64,000 nt of DNA from Ahaetulla prasina (lineage: Eukaryota; Chordata; Lepidosauria; Squamata; Colubridae): positions 155,751,920-155,815,919 of the forward strand of contig NC_080540.1 of the NCBI RefSeq assembly GCF_028640845.1. Reading direction: 5' to 3'. Each line of letters opens with the position of its first letter. Position 1 is the stretch's first letter. Both the position numbers and the translations under genes were made by a program. The notes beneath the pieces are model-generated. The model was not told the DNA's origin. It ran no database searches and saw nothing but the letters and a program-made list of their open reading frames with translations. Positions 10,429-36,377 of this stretch are shown here, in pieces.

Positions 10429-10867
10429 GCCTAGGAAGTAGTATCTTACGCGTGTGACTTTGCTTCGCATATCCAGAAAAATTAAAGAATTGAACAGTAC
10501 CCCATTTCATCAAGGAAGGAAAAACAAAGCAAAAGATATAGAAATAAACTTAGAAGCAAACCTGTTAACTATGTGAGGAGGAGAAAACTACTACCACTCA
10601 CTCACAAGAGTCAAGAAATGTGACTTACTCCAACTTTCAACATCGTGACTATTTAATAGCTGTTCTCTTTTCAGCAGAGAGGAATATCAGGGGTAGAAAG
10701 GAAGGAGAACATCTTGTATCTCTCTCTAATATCCCCATGAAGAAATAGTGGGCACCAGAAATATTAGTCTTCCTTTTAACAAGGACCCCAAACTCTTTCC
10801 TTCCCCATTTGTGCTTCCCTGCTTCGATAAATAAAAAATTTAGAACTACGATCAAGAGGGACGTTTA

Positions 10868-11081
10868 CAGAGGTGGGCGGCATATGAATTAACAACCGGT
10901 TCACCCAGGCACCGAAACTGTGCATGCGCACCTTCTGTGTATACGCACGGCCTTCTACGCATGTGCTTTGCTCGTGCGCATGCAAGCACGTGGCTTAAAA
11001 AATGCAGCTAAATAGGACAGCATAGCGCCAGGGAACTACCAGTTCACTTGAACCAGTCCGAACCGCTGAATCCCACTCCTG
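10868..11081. mobile_element. hAT-type MITE, family H2
   Basis: Begins CAGAGGTGGG and ends CCCACTCCTG, with inner motifs accggttcac and its inverted partner. The flanks gacgttta and gaggttca match at 6 of 8 positions. It lies about 340 bp before the coding exon of NR4A1. Confidence 0.65.
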
Positions 11082-11427
11082 GAGGTTCAAGGCCAAGGAT
11101 TTGGTATCTATTAAATGTAAAGTAACAATTTCTCCTGATGTTAATAAAAGCCTGCCATATTTGTAAAGGTACCTAATGGAGACCAGCCTTCTCTGGCCAA
11201 CCACGTTTCTGGGACGAGGGCTCCTAGAATATCATTTTAGCACATCTGGTAGTCAGGAGATGAGGGAAAGCTTACAAAGTCCTTCCTTTTTACGGCACCT
11301 TTAAGACTACTTTTCTGCCAAATCAATTCATGAGTTTCTAAATTAGAGCACAGATGGGCCTTTTATATCTCTCCGATATCTAACAGTAGATTTTTCTCCT
11401 TCTCCCTACCCTTGTCTTCCCTTAGAG

Positions 11428-25344
<13,917 letters not shown>

Positions 25345-26475
25345 GGACAAGGTGGAAGGAAGCCGCCGCCACCACCACCACCATGAACCAAATGGTGCTT
25401 TCTTTGGAGGAGAGTGGCTTTGTTTGGGTTTCTCCTCATCCTGCCTCCTACTACCACCGCCATCACCATTTTATCTTCCTCTGGAGGGAGAGGAAAAAAC
25501 TAGCAGAAAGAATGTTCTGCCACCTTCCATCCAGAGGGAAGTTTGCAGGAACATTTCCAGAGACGTTTCCAGAAGAGTGTTTTAAAATGTTAGTCCAGTG
25601 GTTGGAGACTGAAAACCATAAGCACTGTACGCGCCCTTTCCCCCCCTCATTCCCCTTGACGTTTAGAGGTTACCGGGACATTAAGAATTGCCATGTAATT
25701 CTCTCTGAACTTGGGACAACTTGGAGTTTGTATTTTTTTTTTTTTTACTTGTGGGGGAAGCCCTGTGTGCCTTCTCTGGTTACGTGCACAATCCCTAAAC
25801 AATGCTGCCTTGTTCCAGGACCTGCCAACAGCTCTGCGTGCAATCCAGCACCCCTCTTCCGTAGTGTTGCATGGAGCCACTGTCTGTGTCACGAATGGAA
25901 CATTTACATTGATTTGACAGCTGAAGGCCAGTTAGAATATTTTTTTTTTAAAAAAAGGTTGCCTTCTCTTATTTGACCTTGTCATCAACCCTGGATTACA
26001 CTCCCAGGTTTGGCAAGTGAAGTTTTCCAACCCCTCGGCCTAGAAACTGCTTGCATCCTGTCCTTGGTGCAACTGGGGGTGGGGGGGTGGGGGGGGGAAT
26101 AGAGTTCAGGGAGAGTTTTGCCGTAAATAAGCATCTGTCCCTCCCGCCTTCTGCTTAGACAGTGGCTGTTTTGCTCTGTTGAGTAATTTCTTTGTAAAAG
26201 ATGTATATAAGAAGAACGATGGGTTGGCTTGTAAATACAGAGGGAAGGAAAGGCTTTTTGTCTTTGAGCCGCCAACAATTGTGTATCGCTCTACACCTGC
26301 AGGACACCTTCTGTCTTTCTATGTAAATAACTTTGTTTTGTAAAGTCCTCCATTTTTGACATTTATATTTGTCTATCCCTGCTTTCCAATTTCCAGTATG
26401 TGACTTTTCCAATTATTAATATATATAAATATATATATATTTAATATATTGAATAAAAAAGATTATCCAGGTAGA
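25345..26475 (+). other. NR4A1: NR4A1 3' UTR
   Basis: It runs from the TGA to just past the AATAAA. It begins with a (CCA/CCG)n stretch. The distal 300 bp contain T/A-rich words such as ttgtaaatac and gtaaataactttg, which are plausible instability elements of an immediate-early mRNA. ORFs in it have no resemblance to known proteins. The cleavage site is estimated. Confidence 0.8.
26452..26457 (+). terminator. Polyadenylation signal of NR4A1
   Basis: AATAAA preceded by an (AT)n stretch, about 1.1 kb after the stop. A TG-containing sequence (tgtttatgtgcctg) follows within 55 bp. Confidence 0.75.
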
Positions 26476-28339
26476 TGTAACTCTTAATCCCACTTGTTTA
26501 TGTGCCTGATCATTGATATGCCAGAGTAGCCCAGGTTCTGTGAAACTAGAGAATTACGTACAAGGGAAAGCATCGTTCTCATTCCCTATGCTTCAACTCC
26601 AGCAAAGAAGGGAAGGGCCAGAATAGAAAGGAAAGGAAAGAAAAAAACAACCCTAAGGCCAGAGACTAACACTGTTTCCTATGGTATTTTATACTTTTAT
26701 AGAAAACAGTGATAGGGTTTTTTCTCAACCCTGTTTGATGCTTGGGTGATCAGTTTGGGGCCTTTTGCACAGAAGGTTGTCTGAGCCAAATCCAAAACCT
26801 CTAGGGAATTCCCAGAAGTTTGGCATTCAGACAAATTTGCCATCAGCAAACACATAGAAATAAATCTTATTTACACGCCATTCAATAGAAATAAACCTTA
26901 TTTACACGCCATTCAAAAGAGACAACATAAAGCTAAGAAGAAAACAAAAAAGAACAGAACACATTCTCTCCAGAAGCTTATACCCAGATAAGCGGGGATT
27001 AACACCAGACAAACAAACAAACAGGAAACAATACCCTAATCAAGGAACTACCAAGGAGAAAAACCATACTCCTATCAATACTGACAGGGCAAACTACTGC
27101 ATATAAATAGGGAGCAAACCCCATACGTACTAGCATTGATAACATTACCAAGAAGCTTCATCATTTGCCAGCAAATAACTAAATTCAGAGAGTACCAAGG
27201 ACTTCAGAGGGCTGTCTGTGCAACCCCAAACCCTTTGTGATGTGACTTTCACACTAATGTTCTGCTTTCTTCAGTGCTTTCAGTTGCTGTAGGTTTCACA
27301 GATTTACTGTAAGCCACAGTTTGTAATCATGTTTTTGAATAAGCCAAACTGATATAGCTACATACAATAAATTTTAAGATTTTAATATACAATGGCTGAG
27401 TTTGGCTTATTCTAGCTTTGCATATTCTCATTCTGGCTTTGCATAGCATATAAATCCAGCTCTTATCCACATCCATTTAATGCACATTCACTCATTTGCA
27501 TGTATTAGCAAGTATACAGTTTAAGATACTAGACCTTTTCATAATTTGCTTCTATAGGACAATTTATAGAAATATTTCTAAAAATATTGTAACATTTTGC
27601 TGTTTTAAAGTTTTTATGTCCTTTTTGAAGTCATGGACAGCCACTTTTGGCTGATTTCAAACAACTATTTCAACTTAAAAAAGAATCCTCAACTTAAAAA
27701 AGAATCCGTTTGCCTTAATATCTTTGAAGATAAGAAAAGCTGAAGATTGGCAAACATTACTTGGAATGAACCAAATAATAGATTCTTCACCACTGGAAAC
27801 TCTGAGTAGTGTAAGCTACCTCCACAAAGCATAGTTAAGCAGATCCAAGTTCAAATCTGGAAATCCAAACACTTAGGTTGGGAGGGAAGTCAAAGGCCAT
27901 CAACCCATACCAAGTTGAGTCGATAGGCTTACCTTTTTAGGACTTGATATGGATTTAGCTGAGGTTACTTCTCTCTTCTGAACTTTGGCATGAAAAAGGG
28001 TGGCTAAAGCAACCTCACAAAAATAGGGTGGCTCAATGCTCAAAAAACATTTTTTCAGACCAAGACTTCTCCTACCTGTCCATTGAGCCTCTAACCCTAA
28101 CCAAGCCATTGTAGATTTTTTATTTTTATTATAAAGAGTAAAAAGAAAGAAAAAGAGACCCAGACCCCATCAGCCTATTCCAAATGTAACTAGAGTAACT
28201 GTTTGTTACCTTGGTGATCTGTTTATGAGTTTTGTCTTCTCCTATTTGGGAGGCAGGGAACATTCTGCGTGAATGTTATTTAATTGTATTTTCCCCGTGT
28301 TTCATACAAATTTAATAAATTATTGCGGTTGGTCATACA
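26476..28339. other. Intergenic, mostly unclassified repeats
   Basis: No coding signal. Near 26857-26915 a 29-bp word containing cttatttacacgccattcaa occurs twice in tandem. About 26940-27225 looks like an older dispersed repeat whose right end (agcattgataacattacc ... gagagtaccaaggac) resembles the palindrome at 54695. A 19-bp tandem duplication (caacttaaaaaagaatcc) sits at 27675-27707. Confidence 0.45.
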
Positions 28340-29135
28340 GTCAGCCAGATGTTTAGACTGGACTTGGCATTTTCAATTCACCTATCAAGATCTCCCTAAG
28401 GACCTGAGATAGGCAAATGTCGTTGTTTGATGGTATTAAAGGTATCGTCACAGCTGTTCCAAGTAAAGCTGCCTTTTGCAATTGACCAATGGTGATTTTG
28501 TCAGTGCTGATAGTGTTCCAATGGTGCGCCAGTTGTTTTGTGATTGTACCCAAAAAGCTTATTACTATTGGTACTATCTTTGCTTTCTTTTGCCACAGTC
28601 ATTCTGCTTCAATTTGCTGGTCTGTATTTTGTGATGTTTTTTCAGTTCTTTCTCTTCTATTCTGCTGTCTTCAGGTATTGATTGCAGTGTCCACTATTCC
28701 AACTTTTTTTTTGTCTTTCTTATTGACAGTTATTAAGTCTGGGGCATTATGTGGCAGGTGTTTGTCTGTTTGAATTCTAAAGTCCCAGAACATTTAGCTT
28801 CTCCGTGTTCTATTACTTTCTCTATTTTATGGTCTTGTCAGTTCTTGCTTACAACTAAGTAATATTTCTTGCAGGTATTGTTGCTATTTTGTCATGCCAT
28901 TCTGTGTAGTCAGTCTGTGCAAACTTCTTGCAGTAGCTAACTTTGCTTATAGTGGTCCGTTATTTCTTCAGCTTCTTTGCAGAAGTGGCATTTGGTGTCT
29001 ATTGCTGTCTTCTCAATTTTGGTTTTGTATGCATTTGTTCTTAAGGCTTGGTCTTGTACAGTCAAAATTAGCCACTCTGCCTCTTTCTTCAGCTTTCTTC
29101 AGCAGGTTATCTGCTCTGCCTGCTGGTTTTTTTTT
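28340..29135 (-). mobile_element. R4/Dong-like LINE, C-terminal fragment
   Basis: On the minus strand the sequence encodes FLGTITKQLAHHWNTI... and GQLQKAALLGTA, which resembles the C-terminal 'xxGTVxKxLxxxL...LQKxxLLGTARILR' region of R2/R4-type LINE proteins. Upstream of it is a worn cysteine-containing segment (KCHFCKEAEE, about 28960-29000). Frames are broken. The clade is uncertain. Confidence 0.5.
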
Positions 29136-29595
29136 TATTTTTTTGTTTTAATGTACTGCCCATGTAATATTTTGCTTTGCCATGTCTCTTTTCTATTCTT
29201 CACTTGGTCTTGCTTACAGACCTGTTATTATTTTATTTCTTGAAACACTTTCTCTGCAGGTAGTAAGTACATTGTCACACATGGGAGAGGGGAAAATGGA
29301 AACCTTTCTCCTTGTTTATGCATGATAATGCTTGCAAGAGTATTATTAAACCTCTTCTGGAACCAGAAATGGTACAAACCAAAATTCTCCCAGCTTTTTC
29401 TATAATCTATAGAACCGCTTAGGGCAGGGGTGTCCAAACTTTTTTGAGTGAGGGCCAAATACAGAAAAATAAGCAAAGGCCCGGGCCACGGGGGGGGGGG
29501 ATGGGGGGGATGGGCGTGGCTTATTTTGGGGTGTGGCTTGGTGGTCATGTGACTGGTGGGTGTGGCTAACTGCTCATGTGACTGAGTGGATGTGG

Positions 29596-29902
29596 CTATG
29601 GGCATAGAAACTACTCAGAGGGCTAAAAAAAGTAATTTTTGACCAGTCCTCACACTTATGACCATCCTCACATTTATGCCCATTGCAGCATTTTTAACAA
29701 CCATATCACCCATTTCACAACTGCTTCTCTTCACCACGGTTACAAGATAGGGTGCAAAATGTAAAGATAGTTGTAGGTGTGAGGACCAGTCAAAAGTGTG
29801 AGGACAGGTCAAAAATAACTTTTTCAGCCCTCTGAGTAGTCCCTATGCACAAAATGCTGCAACAGGCATAAATGATGACCGGTCATAAGTGTGAGGACTG
29901 GT
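29596..29902. repeat. Inverted repeats inside the 2.14-kb hAT
   Basis: ccagtcctcacacttatgacc (29644-29664) is answered by ggtcataagtgtgaggactgg near 29881-29901. The segment around 29598-29640 (actactcagagggct) is answered at 29825-29842. It may be a MITE nested in the larger element or part of its own structure. Confidence 0.65.
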
Positions 29903-30666
29903 CAAAAGTGCGATATAGTTTTTGTCTGGAGACATTCTGCACACTTCCCCCCACCAACGCTGTTCGGCCCCTCGCCGCCCTCACCTGTTTCTCGATGCCG
30001 GTCTTCTTCTTTTCCACCAGGGGAGTCCCAGCTGCTTTCTATCAGTCTGCAGGGTGCAAAACTGTCACACTGGGAGATCCTGCAGCATGCAAAGAAGCCC
30101 CCAAGGGTCCCTCGGTTTGGGCACAGGTTTGGGAGCAGGGCCCCAAAGGGCTTTGAAGCTGCTCCGAGGGCAGCTGGGGCCCATGTACAGAGTGCACAAT
30201 AGCCTCAAGCCACAAGAGTTTTGCAGCCAGCCAGTCCTTCTCAGAGGCAGACAAATGAAACAGAAACAAGCCAAGCGGGTGAGAGACACCTTCAAAGGCA
30301 AACAAACAAACAAACTTCCCTTTTGGGAAGAGGCAGCGCTGTGCTAGGAAGGCCGGCTGTTCTCCCCCTCCGAGGGCCTTGTGGGTCAGCCAGGAGGCTT
30401 TGGCCCATTGGAGGAACGACCCTGGCAATGCCCCATGGGGCACAGGGGCCACCAGCCGGCCAAGCTGCCTTGGGCCCAAAAGACTCTTTGCGAGGAAGGG
30501 CTTCATCCCCCTTGGGCATCCCGGCATCCCAGGATGTTGCCATCTTCCCCAGCTGTGGCAACACCGCGGGGGGTGGGGTGGGGTGGGTCTCTTCGGCTCT
30601 CTCCCAGAGCCTCCTTGGTCACTCAGCTTCCCGGACAAGGCCCCAACTGAGCTGCGCCCCCCCCTT

Positions 30667-31314
30667 ACCAGGCATTCCCACCAACTGAGCTGCATCGCTG
30701 GGGGAGGGGGGGAGGCGGTGGCTGGAGAGGGACAACCCGCCTTCGCCGCCCACCAGACAGAGGAGGAGGCGGGCGGCAGAGCTTCGGCGCTGCTCCGGGC
30801 GCCCTCGGCTCGCGGCGCGCGCAGGTACTCTCCAGCGGGTCGGCAGAGCAGGGCTGGACGGGCGGGGAGCGGAGCGGAGGAGGATGGGAGGTTGAGCTGG
30901 AGAGTGGCCCCCGCTGCCGGGGCTGCGGAGGGTCCCAGCGGGAACGGGACGCTTCTGCTCCCCGGAGAACCTCTGGGTGGGGGGCGGCGAAGGCGGGTTG
31001 TCCCTCTCCAGCCACCGCCTCCCCCCCTCCCCCGGCGATGCAGCTCAGTTGGTGGGAATGCCTGGTATGCCCCACCCAGAGGTTCTCCGGGGAGCAGAAG
31101 CGTCCCGTTCCCGCCGGGACCCTCGGCAGCCCCGGCAGCGGGGCCCACTCAGCAGCTCAACCCTCCCATCCTCCTCCGCTCCGCTCCCCCGCCCATCCAG
31201 CCCTGCTCTGCCGACCCGCCTGGAGAGCCTACCTGTGCGGCGCCGCGAGCCGAGGGCGCCTGGAGCAGCGCCGGAAGCTCTGCCGCCCGCCCGCCTCCTC
31301 CTCTGTCTGGTGGG
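30667..31314. repeat. GC-rich A-B-A'-B' inverted duplication
   Basis: Block A (30667-30751, taccaggcattcccaccaac to cttcgccgccc) is repeated inverted at 30981-31067 with about one visible difference. Block B (about 30751-30979, ending gaacctctgggtgg) is repeated inverted at 31069-31314 with more differences. B is rich in CpG. A splice-donor-like CAG|GTACTC occurs at about 30825-30833 in B, and CAG|GTAGGC in the inverted copy on the minus strand. This could be a captured promoter/first-exon fragment of a host gene. Confidence 0.75.
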
Positions 31315-31570
31315 CCGGGCTGGAGCCGTGGGCGTCCCGGGCGCCCCCTACAGCCCAGTGGCTGAATGGCCGGCCCGCAGCCCCGGGTGGGCAGGGGTAG
31401 CCTCAGCGGAGCCTCCCCGCATCTGCAACCGGGCGAGCGGCGGCTTCCTTGGGGGCCAGGACGGGGGCCGCACCCCACTGTCCACCGAGAATTTGCTGCG
31501 GGCCAATAAAAACTGACCCGCGGGCCGCAGTTGGCCCGCGGGCCGTAGTTTGGACACCCCTGGCTTAGGG

Positions 31571-32741
31571 GCTAAACGCCTTCCAGATATCCAGATGAAA
31601 ACATTATATGTAGGCTCTGCTCTGTTTAAATGCAAGACCCTGTGTGGGTCAATCCAAGACTAATTTTGGGTGCACATTCTTTCCCCCTCCATCTGCCACA
31701 GAAGAAGCAACTGTAGGGTTCTTCCTACAAGAAAAAAGATAGTAGTTAGAAGGACAGACCTGAATGTGGTGGAGCTCAGCTACTGAACAAGCCAAGGTTG
31801 AGAAACGCTGCTCTGATGAGACACACCTTTCAGTAAGGAAAGATCAGTCAATATTCAGCTTGGTCTAAAATCTCTTGTTTATTGCTCAGTTTTCCTCCAA
31901 TATTATCAGACCAATACCTCTTTTCTACCTCTTCCGTCCATTCTCTGTTCCTTGTTTTCTTATGTTGTAAGCCTGATCGCAAGCGCTTGTTCCTATCATC
32001 ATCATTATGACACAATTGTTGTCATTATAATTCAAACTGCTTTGGGAGGTTATAGTGAGAAAAGTGGACCAGTCTTCTTACCTGCCTATTTATGTTATTC
32101 AAAAGACAGGTACAAACCTAATTGCCATATTCTAGTAATATCAAGGGTACTTCAAATGATGGGTTGTTATCAAATGCTTAACATATTATCAGTTTCATGC
32201 CTAGACATGATTTCCTTGAATGTATCCATTGTAGTTTATCTTGTACTTATTTGTTTGGTATAAACATATTGGGAATTCTGCTCTGTTTTGGCTTGTTCAG
32301 TAGCTGAGCTCCACCACTTCAATATATAATTCATTATCCTTACAATGAGATTAATCCACCCGGTCTTTCGAATGAGATTATTCCAGTTTTCTGAAAGTTG
32401 AACTAACTTAATAGCATCAAGGCACAAACATGGCTAAGGAGAATTAAGTATCTCTTCTCAACTTTGCTAGGAACCTCTCCCTCCCAGCCTGTTATCCTCC
32501 AGTCATGATGGTTAGAAGTGATGAAGTTCAGTAACCTGTAGGAGGAGCCCTATAGAATTCATTAGAATAGCCCCCCTCCCCCATTGTTGCTATGATTTGC
32601 TTGTTGGAGTGTTCAATACTTTGCAGAAGATCTCAGCATAAACTTCTCTAAAAGGAACCACACCATCTGCTTAGAGAGAGTTATGGTCATGGCACCTACT
32701 GTAAGTGTCCCTGAGAAGACCATTTCTATGCTCAACTCTAG
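31571..32741. other. Intergenic, nothing recognised
   Basis: A/T-rich sequence between the hAT element and the SINE. I see no repeat boundary, exon or RNA gene. Confidence 0.45.
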
Positions 32742-32991
32742 GCCTCTGGTGGCTCAGGCTGGTAAGACGGTCTGTTATTAATCACAGCTGCTTGCAATTA
32801 CTGCAGGTTCAAGTCCCACCAGGCCCAAGGTTGACTCAGCCTTCCATCCTTTATAAGGTAGGTAAAATGAGGACCCAGATTGTTGGGGGCAATAAAGTTG
32901 ACTTTGTATATAATATACAAATGGATTAACACAATGTAAGCTGCCCTGAGTCTTGGTAGAAGGGCGGGATATAAATGCAAAAAAAAAAAAA
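32742..32991 (+). mobile_element. tRNA-derived SINE with L2-like tail
   Basis: It has the box A-like ggtggctcaggctgg and box B ggttcaagtccc (32806 onward) of a tRNA-type Pol III promoter. A body (aggcccaaggttgactcagcc) and the tail gccctgagtc..gaagggcgggatataaat follow, then an A-run at 32979-32991. The second copy at 63379-63662 is the same family. The tail matches the 3' end of the L2 element at 55160. Confidence 0.85.
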
Positions 32992-34369
32992 CACCTCTCT
33001 CTGGGGAGTGAGACCTTTTTGCCTTTGAGTAGAGTTCCAGGAACTACATTTTTAAAATTGGCGCGCTCCGAATAAATAAATGAATTAGGATTAGAATACA
33101 CAAACATTGAAGTATGTGTATTCTAGCTTTAATGTAAGCTTAATTAAAATTAAATTACACTAATTATAGTTAATATCATCATTCCATACACATTATTGAT
33201 GTCCTCTCGTGATCATGACTGATCTTGAAAACCTAAGGTGGGCCAGATCTGATTTGTCCTTGGAGGGGAGTACTTTCAGGAAAGCCTAAGCCTCTGGGCA
33301 AGACTGGGGAATAAAATTAAGAAATCCTGAATGAAGTTCAGCAAACTATTTCCGTGTGGTTGCCAACATGTAACCCATTTTGACATCAGCAGCCAAGCCT
33401 GTTCATGGGAAACAGCTTCGTTTTACCACACTAAAAATAATGCTAGAAGGTAACAGACCTCACCACCTTTGGCCTACATCATATTAAGAGAATTTGAGCT
33501 ACGGGATATACACCAATCAGGATAAGACACATAGGCTACCCAAAATCTACCCTGTGGATAGGGCTTGCCCACGTAGATTTTTTTAGGACCAGGGAGCTAT
33601 GTGGGGAAAAAGCCACGAGACCCTTGGCTCAGTCTTGAAATACAGTAGACTTTCAGCAAAGTCTAAGCAGGTCACTATGCCAAACAAAACCCGCATACAC
33701 ACAATGGGCTTGCAAAGCATCTGTTTGCTACAGAGATTCCAGCCACGCCCCCACCAGATTTCAAGTAGGCAGCCAGACAGAAGAAAAGGACCCACTCTCT
33801 TGGGATCTGAACAATCAGCCAGGAGCAAAACACAAAACAAAAAAGGCAGTCTGGTGCCCATAACTATTATGTCCCTCTTTGTGGTTAACTTTCTGGATTC
33901 TCTCTAGTTTCGGGACCCCGTTGGCTGCCTTTTGAACTCCTCCCAGTCTGTTTTTTGCACCAAGCCTTTTCCTATTCCAAAGGATCTTCTCTGTGCCGTA
34001 GAACTACTGAAATGCTAAGCAGCAATTAACTTTCGTCATCTGGACAGGACTTTTAAAATACTCCCTGGCATCCAGAGCAGAAGAATCGCTCCTTTCTACA
34101 CTTTGCTTCTTATGTCAACACCATTTCTTTCCTTTATTTTTTATCCCTGCAGTTAAATTCCTTGGAGCCAATCCTCAATTTCTGATGGCTTCATGAACCT
34201 GTCTGTACATTTTTCATGGAAGTGACATTCCAATTGGTTTGCCAATGCCACCTTCTGGGATATCATTTTCACTTCCCAGTCTAGCCTACAAGCCTGGGAT
34301 TTGTCTTGTTCATCCATCCAAGACCCTGCTTAGCTTCACATTTTACTAATTAGTGTCAATCTATTTGAT
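32992..34369. other. Intergenic, nothing recognised
   Basis: No exon-like or repeat signal that I can support. Short ORFs on both strands look random. Confidence 0.45.
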
Positions 34370-34800
34370 TGAGCTGGTCCAGAATGTGGCCGTGCGAGTA
34401 GTCCTCAGCACCCCAAGGACTGCCCATGTACAGTAATGCCTAGGTGAGGTGCTATAGGGCCAGTTTGCTTCCGGGCCATATTCAAGGTGTTAGTTATCAC
34501 CTTTAAAGTCCTTCATGATATGGGATTGGGTTACCTGAGGGACTGTTCTTGTCCCAGTTATATCAACTCCTCTGTCATCCAATCAGGCAGAAAAGGTAAG
34601 CTATGGACCCCATCCAGGGAGTCTAGTCAGACTCTGTGTAAGAGAGCCTGTATTCACTGCCATTGCCCCTACCGTATGAACATTTTACCGCCAGAGGTAA
34701 GGCTGGTTCCCACTATCCCAGCCTTTTGGGAGAGTGTGAAGACTTGGCTCTACCGACTCATGTGGGGATCAAAGACGGTGTACAATCTTGAGGGTGGCTG
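34370..34800 (+). mobile_element. L2 LINE, decayed C-terminal fragment
   Basis: It encodes broken pieces such as LVQNVAVRVVLSTP, FKVLVITFKVLHDMGLGYLRD and a terminal ...VKTWLYRLM. These align by eye with QNAAARVIEGVP, FKVLVTTFKALHGLRPGYLRD and ...LKTHLFIRT of the L2 at 55160-56910. The copy is much older than that one. Confidence 0.7.
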
Positions 34801-34908
34801 GAAACCTGAGAAGTCTCTCTTGTCCTTGAACTTACCTTTTCCCCTAACTTTTTTCTGTTCGTCATTTGTTTTTAATTCTATTTTAACTGTATCTTTATGA
34901 GGAGGATA

Positions 34909-35129
34909 CAGTGGTGAAATCCAAATTTGTTTACTACCAGTTCTGTAGGCGTGGTTTGGTGGGCGTGGTGTGGCTTGATGAGTGTGGCAGGGGAAGTATA
35001 CTGCAAAATCTCCATTCCCACCCCACTCTGGAGCCAGCCAGAGGTGGTATTTGCTGGTATTCCGAACTACTCAAAATTTCCGCTACCGGTTCCCCAGAAC
35101 CTGTCAGAACCTGCTGGATTTCACCCCTG
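34909..35129. mobile_element. hAT-type MITE, family H2
   Basis: A 221-bp element with ends CAGTGGTGAAATCC and GGATTTCACCCCTG. The perfect 8-bp duplication ggaggata flanks it at 34901-34908 and 35130-35137. The interior has the family words gtgggcgtgg, gaggtggtat and ttccgctaccggtt. Confidence 0.9.
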
Positions 35130-35137
35130 GGAGGATA

Positions 35138-36377
35138 ATATGACTTTTTTTTAAAAAAAATCTGTAAACCTCCCAATCATTTAGATAGGGAGATGGGTGG
35201 TGCCTACAGTTGAAAAAAGTTGAATAAACCAAACCATAAAGCGAACCATTGCTCATTATATGGATCCTGGAGCAGATGTTCCCACTGCTCCTCCTGAAAC
35301 AGGGCCAGGAGGCCCTTCGCAGAAATTGGAGCTGCTCCTTTATTGAACAGTGTTTTGGATAGTTGCTTTGGTACAAAGTGGACTGAGCCCATCTCCCCAA
35401 AAGAATAAAGCTTTTTTTATGCTGGGGCAGCAGTTCATTGCCAGGAGGTGGGGAGGATCACAGGATGGTGAGCCCCTGTGGAAACTCTGATGCCCTTGAG
35501 CAGTAAGTAATATCTCCCAGGCAACAGCTGTAAGTCTCACCACCTGTCGTGCTGTTGATTTGTTCTCCCCAAAATAGGCCAGCCATCATGATCTCTTCAC
35601 TTTCCCCTCCTCCAACACCAGTGGGAATGATTCCCTACCTGGCATGGAATCAAACGTTCTCCAATATCCCTGCCTGGTGTGGCCCCCTCACCGGGAAAGG
35701 GTTTCATCAGGTCGCTGAAGAATGATGTTTAAGTACAGGGAACAGCAAGAGGCCCAAGGACTATGTGACTCACCAACTTACTCCCTGCTGACCGACGAGG
35801 GGTGTGTGTGTGTGTGTGGAGAGATGAGTTCTGCCTCAGTAGGAGAAGGTGGCTTTGCATGCAGATAAGCCTGAGCCATTTGAGGATCCTTCCACCGAAG
35901 GCTAAGCCACCAAGGGTTTCAACACAACTGACTGCTTGATGGCTATTGCCCAGCCTTCTGATGGAGACCGCCAATTTTTCCCCCCAGTTTTTGGAAGCAA
36001 CTCCCAAAAGATACTATAGGAAATTGATTAAGAGTTCAGTGGCTAAGCAGCTGAGTTAAGAACAGCGAAGCTCTTGGTTCAAATGGCTTCTTTGTTAAGA
36101 AGCTCCTTGTGCTCGCCCTTCATCCTCCCCCGAGTTTCCAGCATGAGAAAAGTATGGCTGTGGTTGTATGGCATGCATATTCACTATTAACTATAAATTC
36201 CTCCGTTAATCCATTTTCCTGGGTTTGGTGCAACACTAATCATAATGTACATACCTACAATTTTGCATTACAATAATAATACTGGTTGCATTGCTGGTTG
36301 TATATCATGTGAACCCAGAAAGTAAGAACAGGCTTTACAAATTAAGATATAGCTCACATTTGTAAGCCACCATACCC
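35138..36377. other. Intergenic; possible old SINE at 36030-36090
   Basis: Nothing clear. A tRNA-like stretch (gtggctaagcagctgag ... cttggttcaaat) at 36030-36090 may be a worn tRNA-derived SINE head. A TG microsatellite lies at 35801-35818. Confidence 0.35.

Larger units (their letters stand above)
29425..31562. mobile_element. 2.14-kb hAT (Charlie-like) element with GC-rich cargo
   Basis: The left end is CAGGGGTGTCCAAACTTTT and the right end AGTTTGGACACCCCTG. They are flanked by the perfect 8-bp duplication gcttaggg at 29417-29424 and 31563-31570, so the whole 2138 bp is one insertion. Subterminal ggcccgggcc and ttggcccgcgggcc motifs are typical of Charlie-type hATs. No transposase frame is visible. 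Instead it holds an inverted repeat block (29596-29902), about 760 bp of unique sequence, and a GC-rich inversely duplicated segment (30667-31314). Long ORFs here (up to 368 codons on the minus strand) run through the inverted duplication and resemble no known protein. They are expected in CpG-rich DNA. Confidence 0.8.

Noticed and set aside
30042..31365. ORFs of 368 (minus) and 328 (plus) codons
   Set aside because: Both strands are open at once because the DNA is very GC-rich and inversely duplicated. Alternating Pro/Ala/Gly/Arg composition and lack of any known domain argue against a protein.
36030..36090. Functional tRNA gene
   Set aside because: Only loose box A/B similarity, and no convincing acceptor and anticodon stems; more likely a decayed SINE head.
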